From an uncultured Pseudomonadota bacterium (GTDB taxonomy: Bacteria; Pseudomonadota; Gammaproteobacteria; Steroidobacterales; Steroidobacteraceae): a DNA stretch of 64,000 bases. Both the position numbers and the translations under genes were made by a program. Below the pieces are notes generated by a model. That model ran no database searches. It worked only from the letters and a program-made list of their open reading frames with translations, and was not told the origin of the DNA. Below, one piece after another: positions 16,647 through 25,847 of the stretch (position 1 is the stretch's first letter; every line of letters begins with the position of its first letter). Where the stretch lies: contig CAMLGF010000007.1 of the NCBI GenBank assembly GCA_946479515.1, forward strand, positions 33,011 through 97,010, given 5' to 3'.

Positions 16647-17930
16647 TCAGCGCCGGTTGGTCTGGCGCGAGCCTCCTGGCGCCCGCATGGCGGCGCGTTC
16701 GCGGGCGCGGCTCGGCGCCGGGTCGGCAGGCTCCTCGCCGGATTCCTCCTGTGCCTCGGGCAGCGCGCTGCCCCGGCGCAGCGCCAGGTTGCCGAAGCGC
16801 TCGCGGATCAGGTCCACCGCGGTGTCCAGCGCGGTGCTCGACGAGCCGGCAGCCGCGGCCGCCGGCGAGGCGAACAGATCCATCTGGTCGGCGGCGTGCA
16901 GATGATTCACGCCCACGCCGAGCAAGCGCACCTTCGCCCCCGGTTGTTCGCGCAGCCAGGCGGCGAGCAGCTCCGCCGCCACCTTGGCAATGGTGCGCGA
17001 ATCGGTGGTCGTGGGCTCGAAGCGCTTCTGGCGCGTGAACGTGGTGAAGTCCGCGCGCCGGATTTTCACCTGCACGCAACCCGTGGCCAGGTTCTGCGCG
17101 CGCATGCGCGCCCCGGCGCGGTCGGCGAGTCGCATCACCTCGGCCTGCAGGCGGGCAGGATCGGTGAGATCGTGGAAGAAGGTTTCCTCGGCACTGATCG
17201 ACTTCTCGTCCCACTCGGACATCACCGGGCGGTCGTCGATGCCGGAGGCGCGGTCGCGCATGCGCTGCGAATCACGCCCGAAGATCGGCCAGAGCAGGGC
17301 ATCACTGGCGACGCGCAATTCGGCGAAGGTCGAGATGCCAGCCGCCTCGACGCGTTCGCCCAACTTGCGCCCGAGGCCTGGCAGTCGCCGCACGCTCAGG
17401 GGATCGAGCACGGCGCGCAGATTCGATGCATCGACCACGGTCAGGCCATCTGGCTTGTGGAGATCCGAGCCGATCTTCGCCACGAGCTTGTTCGGCGCGA
17501 CGCCCACCGATGCCGTCAGCCCGGTGTCGGCCAGGATCCGCGCCTTGATGCCGCGCGCGATGCTCACGGCATCGCCCTTCAGCGCGAGACTCGCGGTAAC
17601 GTCCAGGAAGGCCTCGTCCAGCGACAGGCCTTCCACGACCGGCGTGTACTGGTGGAACACGGCGAATACCTGATGCGAAACCTCGCGATACACCGACATG
17701 CGCGGCTTCACGCAGATGGCTTGCGGACAGCGACGCAGGGCCTCGCGAATCGGCATGGCCGAGCGCACGCCGAACTTGCGCACCTCGTAGCTGGCCGCCG
17801 CCACGACACCGCGGTTGGTCGTGCCGCCGACGATGACCGGCTGGCCGCGCAGCTCGGGACGGTCGCGCTGCTCCACCGACGCGTAGAACGCGTCCATGTC
17901 GACGTGCAGGATGGCGCGGGCGGCGGGCAT
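16647..17930 (-). CDS. dinB: DNA polymerase IV (Y-family translesion polymerase)
   Basis: 427 residues. Catalytic motifs of Y-family polymerases are intact: ILHVDMDAFYASVEQRD at the N-terminus and LSLDEAFLDVT near residue 105. A helix-hairpin-helix region (LPGLGRKLGERVEAAGI) and the little-finger domain follow. The C-terminus is longer than in E. coli, with a basic Arg-rich tail. The enzyme copies damaged DNA with low fidelity and is often under SOS control; I see no obvious LexA box upstream. The ATG at 17930 is preceded by AAAGG at good spacing and begins the conserved domain. Its start lies 32 bases after the DUF4399 gene on the same strand. Confidence 0.96.
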   Translation of the reverse strand: MPAARAILHVDMDAFYASVEQRDRPELRGQPVIVGGTTNRGVVAAASYEVRKFGVRSAMPIREALRRCPQAICVKPRMSVYREVSHQVFAVFHQYTPVVEGLSLDEAFLDVTASLALKGDAVSIARGIKARILADTGLTASVGVAPNKLVAKIGSDLHKPDGLTVVDASNLRAVLDPLSVRRLPGLGRKLGERVEAAGISTFAELRVASDALLWPIFGRDSQRMRDRASGIDDRPVMSEWDEKSISAEETFFHDLTDPARLQAEVMRLADRAGARMRAQNLATGCVQVKIRRADFTTFTRQKRFEPTTTDSRTIAKVAAELLAAWLREQPGAKVRLLGVGVNHLHAADQMDLFASPAAAAAGSSSTALDTAVDLIRERFGNLALRRGSALPEAQEESGEEPADPAPSRARERAAMRAPGGSRQTNRR

Positions 17931-17962
17931 GACCGGCCTTTTACGCCAGCCGATCGCCGCCG

Positions 17963-18394
17963 TCACTCCACCGTGATGGATATCTTCTTCGAGAGGACCA
18001 CCGGATCGTGCGGCGTGTGCAGCGCATCGGCGAGCAGCAGCTGCAGCGTGTGCCTGCCCGGGGGCAGGGTCAACGTGGTCTGCGTCTGGCCCTTGCCGAA
18101 ATGCAGGTGATGTTCGTCGGCCGGCAGCGGCTTGGACAGATCCGCGGGCGGGTCGGCGTCGACGATGAGGTGGTGATGCCCGGTGTTGTCGAAATTGATG
18201 CCGGCCGGCGCAATGCCCATCCCCTTGAGGCCAAACACCACCGTTACCGGGCCCTTGATCTTCGCGCCATCTTGCGGAGAGATGATGTACACCTCCGCGC
18301 CCGCGGCGGAGGGCGTTCGACCGGCCAGCGCCACGCCACCGGCGAGGACCAGCAGGGCGGAAAGCGCGAGGCGCGGCAGCAGTGCGGATTTCAT
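17963..18394 (-). CDS. DUF4399 exported protein
   Basis: 143 residues: a signal peptide (LALSALLVLAGGVALAG) followed by a compact domain rich in histidine, with FDNTGHHHLIVDAD, LPADEHHLHFGKGQTQT and LPPGRHTLQLLLADALH. These are the hallmarks of DUF4399, a periplasmic domain of unknown function; the histidine clusters suggest possible metal binding, which is inference. A strong ribosome-binding site (AAGGAG) precedes the ATG. It is followed 32 bases downstream by dinB. Confidence 0.9.
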   Translation of the reverse strand: MKSALLPRLALSALLVLAGGVALAGRTPSAAGAEVYIISPQDGAKIKGPVTVVFGLKGMGIAPAGINFDNTGHHHLIVDADPPADLSKPLPADEHHLHFGKGQTQTTLTLPPGRHTLQLLLADALHTPHDPVVLSKKISITVE

Positions 18395-18468
18395 GAGGAG
18401 CTCCTTGGGAATCCAGCCGTCAAGTTAGTCCCGGGGCCGGTGGCCGTGCAAGCGCCGCAGGAGCTTCG

Positions 18469-19524
18469 TTACGCGAATGTCATCGCGCTGTAGAGCGCGG
18501 TCAGCAACAGCACGATGAACGCTGCGATGACATACGCGAAGCCGATCGTCAGGAACTTGACCACGGTTATTCCACGGCCCTGTGCGTATACCACGCGCAT
18601 GGCGCGGAACAGGTACCAGATCATGTACAGCCACGCCGCGAACTTCAGCAGTCCCAGGTGCCGCCCCACCACCGGGATCAGCTCCAGCAACGCGATGATG
18701 ACCCACACGAGGAACACGAAGGCGTGGTTGTGGACCAGGAACAGCAGGTGTTCCACGTAGTAGCGCCGCGGCCGCCAGTACAGCAGCTTGATCACCAGCG
18801 CCAGCAGCGGCAGGAACACGAACATGGCGCGCGGTATGTTGTGGACGATGGTCCTGCCGAGCTCGGCGCCACTGTCTTCGCTGATCTTGAGGCAGGCGGC
18901 GTGCAGCTTGGCGTAATTGCGGTTTGCGGTCGGGTCCGGCTTGCGGAACTCGTCGCAGAACATCGTCAGGCCGTTCTCTTCCTGCAGCCCCTCCTGCTTC
19001 CCGGCCGGGGGCTGACCGGCGAGCTCGGCGCTTTCCCGGTCCGCCTGCCGCTTCAGCTCCGCCGCGGCCTGCTTGAAGGCGTCGCTGCCGGGGCCGCGCG
19101 ATTTCTCGAGCTCGCGGGCCGCGTCCTTCATTCCCTCGATGCGCTGCGTGGTCGGCTGGCCGTCGGCCTCGTACAGCGGGCCTTCCGGAACCGCGACCAC
19201 CAGGAAGAACATCACGCTGACCACCAGATACAGGCGGAACGGCGGTAGATAGGCCACGCGGCGGCCGGCGAAGAACTCGCGGGTCAGGAAGCCCGGGCGG
19301 GCGAGCAGGTACCAGATCGTGCGCCACAGCCGCGAATCGGCATGCGAAATGCTCTCGAACGCTTCGCCGGCGAAGTGCGCCACGGTGTGGATGTGCGGCT
19401 CGTGCCGCTGGCCGCAGTGCGCGCAGTACTCACCCGAGAGCGGCGCGTGGCAGTTGGCGCAAACCAGGGTTTGCGGCTGCGGCGGCTCTGGCGGCCTGAC
19501 GACCGGTACCGGCAACTCGCTCAT
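18469..19524 (-). CDS. DUF3667 membrane protein with N-terminal zinc ribbon
   Basis: 351 residues. A zinc-ribbon-like pair CANCHAPLSGEYCAHCG at about 22-38 is followed by the conserved FxSISHADSRLWRTIWYLLARPGFLTREFFAGRR segment, here shortened for citation to its two halves DSRLWRTIWYLL and PGFLTREFFAGRR. About five membrane helices come next, with a charged helical loop between the first and second. This matches DUF3667, an inner-membrane family of unknown function. It lies eight bases downstream of fadE on the same strand, so co-transcription is likely. Nothing in it indicates a catalytic activity. Confidence 0.88.
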   Translation of the reverse strand: MSELPVPVVRPPEPPQPQTLVCANCHAPLSGEYCAHCGQRHEPHIHTVAHFAGEAFESISHADSRLWRTIWYLLARPGFLTREFFAGRRVAYLPPFRLYLVVSVMFFLVVAVPEGPLYEADGQPTTQRIEGMKDAARELEKSRGPGSDAFKQAAAELKRQADRESAELAGQPPAGKQEGLQEENGLTMFCDEFRKPDPTANRNYAKLHAACLKISEDSGAELGRTIVHNIPRAMFVFLPLLALVIKLLYWRPRRYYVEHLLFLVHNHAFVFLVWVIIALLELIPVVGRHLGLLKFAAWLYMIWYLFRAMRVVYAQGRGITVVKFLTIGFAYVIAAFIVLLLTALYSAMTFA

Positions 19525-19532
19525 TCAGGCGA

Positions 19533-22088
19533 TCACGCCACCTGTCCCGAGGCACGGAACTCGCCCTTGCGCGCGCTCTCGTCCGACACCTCGGGCACGG
19601 CCTGCGCGCCGAGCTCGGCGGTGTCGAAGTCGTCCACGCTGATGATCTCCATGACCTTGCGGTCGTAGTCGCGCAGCAACGCGGCCTCGGTGTCGGAGAT
19701 GATGCCGGCGGCATGCGCCTGCGCGATCTGGCCGGGCACGTCGAGCGCGGTGACCTTGCCGGTCTTCACGCCGTCGACACGGATACGCTTCTCGATGGGT
19801 TCGGCGGTCTGCGCCATGACCAGCGCCTCCTGCAGCAGTCCGAGCGAGTTGCCCGGCTCGAGCGTGCGGTACACGAAGCGGCAGACGCGATCGCGCACCT
19901 CGCTGGGAGCGAGCACGGCTTCGGCGAGCCGGCGGCCGAGGCGGTCGCTGGGCGCGGAGTAGGCGCGCCCGCCCGGGAAGATCAGCGCGCGCATCACCCA
20001 GCCGAGGAAGCGGTTGGGAAAATTCCGCAGGAAGTCGTGCAGCTGCTCCTGGGCCTTGTAGAGCTGGTTGCGGCAGGCCCACTCGACCACCGGCAGGTCG
20101 TCGGCGGGGCGGCCCTGGTTCTCATGGTGCTTGAGCACCATGGACGCCAGGTACATGGCGGACAGCACGTCGCCGAGACGGGCCGAGAGGTTCTCCTTCT
20201 TCTTCAGGTAGCCGCCGAGCGTCAGCATGGCCACGTCGACGGCGAACGCGAAGGAGGCGCTGAATCGCACGATGTGCTGGTAGTAGCGACGTGTGTCGCC
20301 CACCTCGGGCACGTGCGTGAAGCGCGCGTGCGTCAACGCCATCACGAAGGAGCGCACCGCGTTGCTGATGGTGAAGCCGATGTGTCCGAACAGCGCGCGA
20401 TCGAACTCGTCCACGTTCTTGGCGCGCGCGGAGTTCATTTCCTTGAGCACGAAGGGATGGCAGCGCACCGCGCCCTGGCCGAAGATGATGAGCGAGCGCG
20501 TCAGGATGTTGGCCCCTTCCACCGTGATGGCCACGGGTACCACCTGGTAGTTGCGGCCGAGATAATTGCGCGGTCCGAGCTGGATGCCCTTGCCGCCGTG
20601 CACGTCCATGGCGTCGTTGGCGACCTGCCGTCCCATTTCGGTGACGTGGTACTTGAGCATGGCCGAGGGCACCGACGGCTTCTCACCGCCGTCGATGGCG
20701 CCCGCCGTCACGGAACGCGCCGCGTCCATGGTGTAGGTGTAGCCCACCATGCGCGCGAGCACGGCCTCGACGCCCTCGAACTTGCCGACCGGCATGTTGA
20801 ACTGGCGGCGGACGCGCGTGTACGCGCCCGAGGCGAACACGCCCGCTTTCGCGCCACCGGTGGCGTTCGACGGCAGCGAAATGCACCGGCCCACCGACAG
20901 CTGTTCCACCAGCATGCGCCAGCCCTGTCCGGCCATCTTCGGTCCGCCGATGATGGTGTCGATCGGCACGAACACGTCCTTGCCGGACAGCGGACCGTTC
21001 TGGAACGGCACGTTCAGCGGGAAGTGGCGGCGGCCGATCTGCAGGCCCGGCGTGCCGCGCGGAATCAGCGCGCAGGTGATGCCGTAATCCACCTTGTCGG
21101 CACCCAACAACTTGTCGGGGTCGTACAGCCGGAACGCGAGGCCCACCACGGTCGCGATAGGCGCGAGCGTGATGTAGCGCTTGGAGAAGTTGAGCCGGAG
21201 GCCGAGTACCTCGCGGCCTTCCCACTGCCCGCGGCAGACCACGCCGGTGTCGGGCAGCGACGCGGCATCGGACCCGGCGCGCGGATGCGTGAGCGCGAAG
21301 CACGGCACCTCTTCGCCCCGCGCCAGGCGCGGCAGATAGTGGTTCTTCTGTTCCTCGGTACCGTAGTGATTCAGCAGCTCGGCGGGACCCAGCGAATTCG
21401 GCACCGCCGTGGTGGCGGCGAGCAGACCCGAGCGGCTGGCCAGCTTCACGAGCACGCAGGAATGCGCGTAGGCCGAGAATTCGAGACCGCCGTACTTCTT
21501 CGGGATGATCATGGCGAAGAAGCCCTTGGACTTGAGGAAGTCCCACACGTGGCGGGGCATGTCGCCGCGCTGGTGGGTGACCTCCCAGTCGTCGTACATG
21601 CGGCACAGCTCTTCGCAGGGACCGTCCAGGAAAGCCTGCTCTTCGGCCGTGAGCTGCGGCGGCTTCGCGGCCAGCAGCTTCTCGAATTGCGGCTTGCCGG
21701 TGAACAGCTCACCGTCCCACCACACCGTGCCGGCTTCCAGCGCTTCCTTCTCGGTCTGCGACATGGTGGGCAGCAGGCGCATGTATGTCTTCATGAACGG
21801 GCGCGTGATCAGCGCCTTGCGCAGCGGCCGCAGATTGAACAGCCAGAGCGCCGCCAACAGCACCCACAGGAAGCCTTTCCAGATGCCCGTGGGCGCCCAG
21901 TCCCACGGATTCCAGGTGTAACCGGCGAGCAGCAGAGTGAACACCACGGTGAACGCGATCAGCGGCAAGCGCTTGTACGCCATGAACACGACCGCGCCGA
22001 TGAACAGCAGCGTGAAGACGGTGCCGACCTTGGCTACGTAGGCAGCGCCGGCGATCAGGGAAAGGATGACCAGGATTGCGCCGAGCAT
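19533..22088 (-). CDS. fadE: Acyl-CoA dehydrogenase FadE
   Basis: 851 residues, close to the 814 of E. coli FadE and far longer than ordinary acyl-CoA dehydrogenases. Two or three N-terminal hydrophobic helices anchor it to the membrane. The catalytic core contains VPCFALTHPRAGSDAAS (flavin/substrate region), IPRGTPGLQIGRRHFPL, and AMDVHGGKGIQLGPRNYLGR. The long C-terminal extension (VRDRVCRFVYRTLEPGNSLG) is also FadE-like. The enzyme catalyses the first step of fatty-acid beta-oxidation, forming trans-2-enoyl-CoA. The ATG at 22088 has GAGGGG six bases upstream. On the minus strand a TATAGT hexamer (22116-22121) is a possible -10 box, and GACAGACTGTC (22148-22158) is a small palindrome further upstream. 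Confidence 0.97.
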   Translation of the reverse strand: MLGAILVILSLIAGAAYVAKVGTVFTLLFIGAVVFMAYKRLPLIAFTVVFTLLLAGYTWNPWDWAPTGIWKGFLWVLLAALWLFNLRPLRKALITRPFMKTYMRLLPTMSQTEKEALEAGTVWWDGELFTGKPQFEKLLAAKPPQLTAEEQAFLDGPCEELCRMYDDWEVTHQRGDMPRHVWDFLKSKGFFAMIIPKKYGGLEFSAYAHSCVLVKLASRSGLLAATTAVPNSLGPAELLNHYGTEEQKNHYLPRLARGEEVPCFALTHPRAGSDAASLPDTGVVCRGQWEGREVLGLRLNFSKRYITLAPIATVVGLAFRLYDPDKLLGADKVDYGITCALIPRGTPGLQIGRRHFPLNVPFQNGPLSGKDVFVPIDTIIGGPKMAGQGWRMLVEQLSVGRCISLPSNATGGAKAGVFASGAYTRVRRQFNMPVGKFEGVEAVLARMVGYTYTMDAARSVTAGAIDGGEKPSVPSAMLKYHVTEMGRQVANDAMDVHGGKGIQLGPRNYLGRNYQVVPVAITVEGANILTRSLIIFGQGAVRCHPFVLKEMNSARAKNVDEFDRALFGHIGFTISNAVRSFVMALTHARFTHVPEVGDTRRYYQHIVRFSASFAFAVDVAMLTLGGYLKKKENLSARLGDVLSAMYLASMVLKHHENQGRPADDLPVVEWACRNQLYKAQEQLHDFLRNFPNRFLGWVMRALIFPGGRAYSAPSDRLGRRLAEAVLAPSEVRDRVCRFVYRTLEPGNSLGLLQEALVMAQTAEPIEKRIRVDGVKTGKVTALDVPGQIAQAHAAGIISDTEAALLRDYDRKVMEIISVDDFDTAELGAQAVPEVSDESARKGEFRASGQVA

Positions 22089-22222
22089 AAAAAGCCCCTC
22101 GATTCGCTTTGGGAAACTATAGCCATTTCTCCGCGTGCAAGTCGCCTGACAGACTGTCTACGGCCGGCGCTCGCGGGTGCGTCGCGCTTGGGTTCCCGCT
22201 CGCGAGGCCTGACAATGGCGGC

Positions 22223-22966
22223 GTGAGCAATGCCGCGCTGTTTTCCACCGTCGCGCGTGAGTACGCAAATTTTCGCCCGGGATATCCACCCGAATTGTTC
22301 GCATGGCTCGCGCGCGCCGTTGCGTCGCGCCGCGCCGCGTGGGATTGCGGCTGCGGCAGCGGGCAGGCGAGCACCGCCCTGGCCGACATCTTCGACGCAG
22401 TGATCGCCACCGACGTGGCGCCCGAGCAGATCGCCGCCGCGAGGCCGCACGCTCGGGTGCGGTACGCGGTCGCGGCCGCCGAACAGTCCGGCCTGCCGGA
22501 CGCGTCGGTCGACCTGGTCACGGTCGCGCAGGCCTTGCACTGGTTCGAGGTCGAGGCGTTCTATGCCGAGGCACGCCGCGTCGCGCGCCCGGGGGCTCTG
22601 CTCGCGGTGTGGACCTATCCGCGGCCCGAGTTCCTCGATCCGAAGCTCGATCGCGTGTTCTTGAATTTCTATGCCGACGTCGTGGGACCGTACTGGCCGC
22701 CCGAACGGCGGCACGTCGAGGCGCACTATCGATCGCTGCCGTTTCCGAACGGCGAGATCGATCACCCGCCGTTCGCGCTCGAGCTCAGCTGGAATTTCGA
22801 GCAGGTGATCGGCTACGCCAGCAGCTGGTCGGCCACGGCGCAGTTTCGCAAGCAAAGGGGCACGGATCCCGTGCCCCTGTTGCGTGATTCGCTGGCGCCG
22901 GTCTGGCCTGGCGGCAACGCCGTGCTGCGCATGCCGCTGGTATTGAGGGCCGCGCGGCTCGGGTAG
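22223..22966 (+). CDS. Class I SAM-dependent methyltransferase
   Basis: About 247 residues from a GTG at 22223. Motif I is AWDCGCGSGQAS; motif II/III equivalents are VIATDVAPEQI and VDLVTVAQALHWF. The opening FSTVAREYANFRPGYPPELF is typical of a UbiE-like/trans-aconitate methyltransferase-type group whose bacterial members mostly have unknown substrates. The start was chosen because it opens the family-conserved peptide; the frame continues upstream into the fadE promoter region without similarity. Divergent from fadE, convergent with mdh. Confidence 0.9.
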   Translation: MSNAALFSTVAREYANFRPGYPPELFAWLARAVASRRAAWDCGCGSGQASTALADIFDAVIATDVAPEQIAAARPHARVRYAVAAAEQSGLPDASVDLVTVAQALHWFEVEAFYAEARRVARPGALLAVWTYPRPEFLDPKLDRVFLNFYADVVGPYWPPERRHVEAHYRSLPFPNGEIDHPPFALELSWNFEQVIGYASSWSATAQFRKQRGTDPVPLLRDSLAPVWPGGNAVLRMPLVLRAARLG

Positions 22967-22980
22967 TCAGGCCGCCTTGG

Positions 22981-23958
22981 TCAGATCAGGTCCTTGACGC
23001 CATCGCGCTCCTCGCGCAGTTCCTTGTCCGTCGCGTCCATGCGCTTGCGGGAGAATTCATCGATGGGCAGTCCCTGCACGACCTGGTAGTCGCCGCCCGA
23101 GCAGGTGACCGGGTAGGAATAAACCACGCCTTCGCCGATGCCGTAGCTGCCATCGGCGGGCACCGCCATGCTGATGAAATTGCCCGCCGCGGTGCCGAGG
23201 TGCCAATCGCGCATGTGGTCGATGGCCGCGGAAGCCGCGGAGGCCGCCGAGGAAGCGCCGCGTGCCTTGATGATGGCCGCGCCGCGCTGCTGCACCGTGG
23301 GGATGAACGTCTCCTCGTACCACTTGCGATCCACCAGTGAATGGGCGGCTTTGCCATCCACGGTGCAGAAATTGAGGTCCGGGTACTGGGTGCTGGAGTG
23401 GTTGCCCCAGATCAGCATCTTCTGGATCCGGGTGACGTGATTGCCGGTCTTTTCGGCGAGCTGCGAGACCGCACGATTGTGATCCAGGCGCGTCATGGCG
23501 GTGAAATTGCGCGGGTTCAGGTCTTTCGCGTTGGCGCGCGCGATCATGGCATTGGTGTTCGCCGGGTTGCCCACCACCAGCACGCGGATGTTGCGGTCCG
23601 CCACCTCGTTCATGGCCTTGCCCTGGGCCGAGAAGATCTGTGCGTTGGCCATCAACAGGTCCTTGCGCTCCATGCCCGGGCCGCGCGGCCGCGCGCCCAC
23701 GAGCAACGCCGCGTGGCAATCCCTGAACGCCACGCGCGCATCGTCGGTGGCCACGATCTTGTTGAGCGTGGGGAAGGCGCAGTCATTCAGCTCCATCACC
23801 ACGCCCGCCAGTTGCGGCAGCGCCGGCGTGACCTCGAGCAGGTGCAGGTTGACCGGTGTATCGGCGCCCAGCATCTGTCCGGAAGCGACGCGGAAGGCCA
23901 GGGCATAGCCGATCTGACCGGCCGCACCAGTGATGGCGACATTGACTGCGGGTTTCAT
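22981..23958 (-). CDS. mdh: Malate dehydrogenase
   Basis: 325 residues. NAD-binding GAAGQIG at about 11-17; substrate-binding region [15 protein letters not shown]; catalytic [13 protein letters not shown] and [12 protein letters not shown] (active-site His). This is the cytosolic-type malate dehydrogenase found in many proteobacteria, catalysing reversible malate/oxaloacetate conversion in the citric acid cycle. The ATG at 23958 was selected because it opens the Rossmann fold and has GGAG upstream. A run of Ala/Ser ([10 protein letters not shown], around residue 250) is longer than usual. The gene appears monocistronic. Confidence 0.97.
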   Translation of the reverse strand: MKPAVNVAITGAAGQIGYALAFRVASGQMLGADTPVNLHLLEVTPALPQLAGVVMELNDCAFPTLNKIVATDDARVAFRDCHAALLVGARPRGPGMERKDLLMANAQIFSAQGKAMNEVADRNIRVLVVGNPANTNAMIARANAKDLNPRNFTAMTRLDHNRAVSQLAEKTGNHVTRIQKMLIWGNHSSTQYPDLNFCTVDGKAAHSLVDRKWYEETFIPTVQQRGAAIIKARGASSAASAASAAIDHMRDWHLGTAAGNFISMAVPADGSYGIGEGVVYSYPVTCSGGDYQVVQGLPIDEFSRKRMDATDKELREERDGVKDLI

Positions 23959-24031
23959 CGAACGGAACTCCGAAGAGGCGGAAAAACGGGCCGGCATTCT
24001 AGCAGCGGCCCTGATCTGGCGCCCTGCGGGC

Positions 24032-24619
24032 TCAGCGATCCGGGGACGTGGCCATGGCGCGGAACCGGCGCTCGAATTCCGCCTGCTCCGCGTCGGCCCG
24101 CGCCTGCTCGCCGTTGGCGCGCAGACGTTCGATCTCGGCCTGCCAGGCAGCGGCGTCGCGGCGCCACGCCGGACCCTCGCCCGACGTCGGGGCGCCGCCC
24201 CGCGCCGTCATGGGTTCGCGCGGCGCCGGTGAGGCGAGATCCACGACCACGGCGCCATCCGCCGGCACCTCGGCCGCGGGAGCGGTCGCGGCCGGCGCGG
24301 CCGGCGCGGGCGGCGGTGGATAGGCCCGCCGTTCCGCGATGCTTTCCACCTTGACTTCGGGTATCCGCTCCACCGGCCCCCGGCCGGTCTTCAGTATCAG
24401 CGACAGGCCGAGCAGCAGCGTCGCGGCGACCGCCACGGGCGCGGCCCAGCCCGGCATGTGGAACAAGCGCATCGGGCGTTCACCTTCGATGGCTTCGCGC
24501 GCCTGGCGCAGCACCAGGCGGTCGAGCTCGGCCGGCGGCTCGAGGCCGTCATCCGCGTCGCCGCGGAACAGCCGCCGCCGCCGCTGCAGGAAATCGTCGA
24601 ATTCGGGGTCACCGCTCAC
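24032..24619 (-). CDS. Membrane-anchored protein, probable anti-sigma partner
   Basis: About 195 residues from a GTG that overlaps the sigma factor stop (GTGA), so it is almost certainly translated with it. The cytoplasmic N-terminus is [15 protein letters not shown] followed by a helical segment. One membrane helix ([18 protein letters not shown], about 62-79) leads to a Pro/Ala-rich stretch and a charged helical tail ([21 protein letters not shown]) that could be a coiled coil. No zinc-binding anti-sigma motif is visible. The position and topology suggest an anti-sigma factor or signal transducer for the adjacent sigma factor, but no family is recognised. Confidence 0.72.
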   Translation of the reverse strand: MSGDPEFDDFLQRRRRLFRGDADDGLEPPAELDRLVLRQAREAIEGERPMRLFHMPGWAAPVAVAATLLLGLSLILKTGRGPVERIPEVKVESIAERRAYPPPPAPAAPAATAPAAEVPADGAVVVDLASPAPREPMTARGGAPTSGEGPAWRRDAAAWQAEIERLRANGEQARADAEQAEFERRFRAMATSPDR

Positions 24620-25251
24620 GGCGCCGTTTCCGTGGCGGCCAGGGCCGCCTTCAGCTTGTGGACCGCGTAGCGCAGGCGGCTCTTGGCCGTTTCGGCGCCC
24701 ACACCGGTGATGCGCGCGATCTCCTCGAGCGAAAGCTCCGACTCCTCGTGCAGTAGATAGACATCGCGCTGCTCGGCAGGCAGCGAGGCGAGCGCGGCGC
24801 GGTAACGCCGCGTGTCCTCGCCGCGCTCCAGTTCGCGCTCGGGGCGCGACTCGTCCGCGGCCGGCAGCAGATCGGCGGCGTCGGCATCCTCCACTCCCAG
24901 CGACTGCGGCCGCGCACGCGTGCGGCGGCAATGATCGATGAAGCAGTTGTGGGCCAGCGTGAACAGGAACGTGCGGAATTTCGCCCGCGGCTCGTAGCGT
25001 GCGCGGTTGGTCACCACTCGGCTCCAGACTTCCTGGAACAGGTCGTTGGCCACTTCACCGTCGCGTGCCTGGCGCACCAGGTACCGATACAGAGCGCCGC
25101 GATGGCGCGAGTACAGCGTCTCGAACGCACGTATCTCGCCGCGCGCATAGGCGAGCATCAGTTGCGCGTCTTCGTCCTCGCTCACGGCTTCGACTCTACG
25201 CGCGGAACGCCCGGCGTGTGCAGTCGAGGCTCGAGTAGTAAGACCGTCCAT
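24616..25251 (-). CDS. ECF-type RNA polymerase sigma factor
   Basis: About 211 residues with the two ECF domains. Region 2 is AFETLYSRHRGALYRYLVRQ, then ANDLFQEVWSRVV and FRTFLFTLAHNCFIDHCRR; region 4 is LPAEQRDVYLLHEE, then LSLEEIARITGVGAETAKSRLRYA. It would direct RNA polymerase to a small regulon. The ATG at 25251 was picked because GGAG lies five bases upstream; a GTG at 25185 would remove a poorly conserved N-terminal tail of about 22 residues. It lies between a small exported protein gene (29 bases upstream) and the membrane partner (4-base overlap), in one apparent operon. Confidence 0.93.
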   Translation of the reverse strand: MDGLTTRASTAHAGRSARRVEAVSEDEDAQLMLAYARGEIRAFETLYSRHRGALYRYLVRQARDGEVANDLFQEVWSRVVTNRARYEPRAKFRTFLFTLAHNCFIDHCRRTRARPQSLGVEDADAADLLPAADESRPERELERGEDTRRYRAALASLPAEQRDVYLLHEESELSLEEIARITGVGAETAKSRLRYAVHKLKAALAATETAP

Positions 25252-25280
25252 CGCGACTCCGAGCGGGAAGGCCGCCACGT

Positions 25281-25493
25281 TCACGGATGCCACACCTCGC
25301 TCCTGATATCTGCAGGCGTCAGGTAGGCCAGCATTTCTCGCTGTGGGGCAATGTGCAGCGGCTCGGTGGGGAACTGTGAGCAGCTGGTGATCACCGCGTC
25401 GCGGTGCCGGGGAGCGTCCTGGGATATCCAGCTGGCGGCCAGGGCTCCGTGCGCCAGAACAATTCCCATTACAAACAGAAGCTTAGGTCCCAT
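25281..25493 (-). CDS. Small exported protein of the sigma-factor operon
   Basis: A 70-residue protein with a clear signal peptide (LLFVMGIVLAHGALAASW, cleavage probably after ALA-A) and a mature part of about 50 residues with one cysteine (ITSCSQFP). A perfect GGGAGG four bases before the ATG argues that it is a real gene despite its size. It is the first gene of the operon with the ECF sigma factor and its membrane partner. No family is recognised; a role as a periplasmic sensor or regulated envelope protein is a guess from context. Confidence 0.7.
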   Translation of the reverse strand: MGPKLLFVMGIVLAHGALAASWISQDAPRHRDAVITSCSQFPTEPLHIAPQREMLAYLTPADIRSEVWHP

Positions 25494-25589
25494 GTCGCCT
25501 CCCGTTTCGGATTGCCCGCGTTTCCCGGTGCCTCAGGCACTGCAACGCACCGGGCAAATTTTTCGGGTTAAGGACTTGCTTCTGATCTA

Positions 25590-25617
25590 GTGTTGTAGTT
25601 ATATATAACACCAACAC
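25590..25617. promoter_or_regulatory. 28-base inverted repeat, likely operator of the GntR/YtrA-type regulator
   Basis: The centre is the perfect 12-base palindrome GTTATATATAAC (25598-25609). It is flanked by GTGTTGTA on the left and ACCAACAC on the right, which pair at six of eight further positions. It lies in an unusually AT-rich patch about 55 bases before the first gene of the GntR/ABC locus. Spacing and symmetry fit autoregulation by a dimeric GntR-family repressor. A -35-like TTGCTT at 25576-25581 with a -10-like TTATAT at 25599-25604 would place the operator over the promoter. Confidence 0.65.
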
Positions 25618-25671
25618 GTAGGGCGAATTGCACAGTGCAGAGCGCCCCGAAAACCGACAAAGGAGACGGCC

Positions 25672-25833
25672 ATGTTGAAGATGAATCTCAAAGCGGTGGC
25701 GAGCGGCTTTGCCGCCCTGGCCCTGACGGTGGTGCTGAGCTGGACCTTCGTGGATGCCACCAGCATCGCCCGCGTGCACCGCGATGGCAGCCCCGGCCTG
25801 TTCGCCGCCGCGATCAGTGCCCTGGTGCGCTGA
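25672..25833 (+). CDS. 53-residue single-helix peptide at the head of the GntR/ABC operon
   Basis: A small gene: ATG at 25672 after a strong AAGGAG site, 53 codons, TGA at 25831-25833. The product has a hydrophobic N-terminal helix (AVASGFAALALTVVLSWTF) and a short polar tail ending ISALVR. It sits between the palindromic operator and the GntR gene, on the same strand, so it is likely the first cistron. I do not recognise it. It could be a small membrane peptide, an exported peptide handled by the adjacent ABC transporter, or a leader; only the position supports a link to the transporter. Confidence 0.65.
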   Translation: MLKMNLKAVASGFAALALTVVLSWTFVDATSIARVHRDGSPGLFAAAISALVR

Positions 25834-25847
25834 GCTAGGGGCCGCAC

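Noticed and set aside
19713..22226. Long open frame (over 800 codons) on the + strand opposite fadE
   Set aside because: Its translation is His/Arg/Gly-rich low-complexity without any family motif, while the opposite strand encodes a clear FadE; this is the usual antisense artefact in GC-rich DNA.
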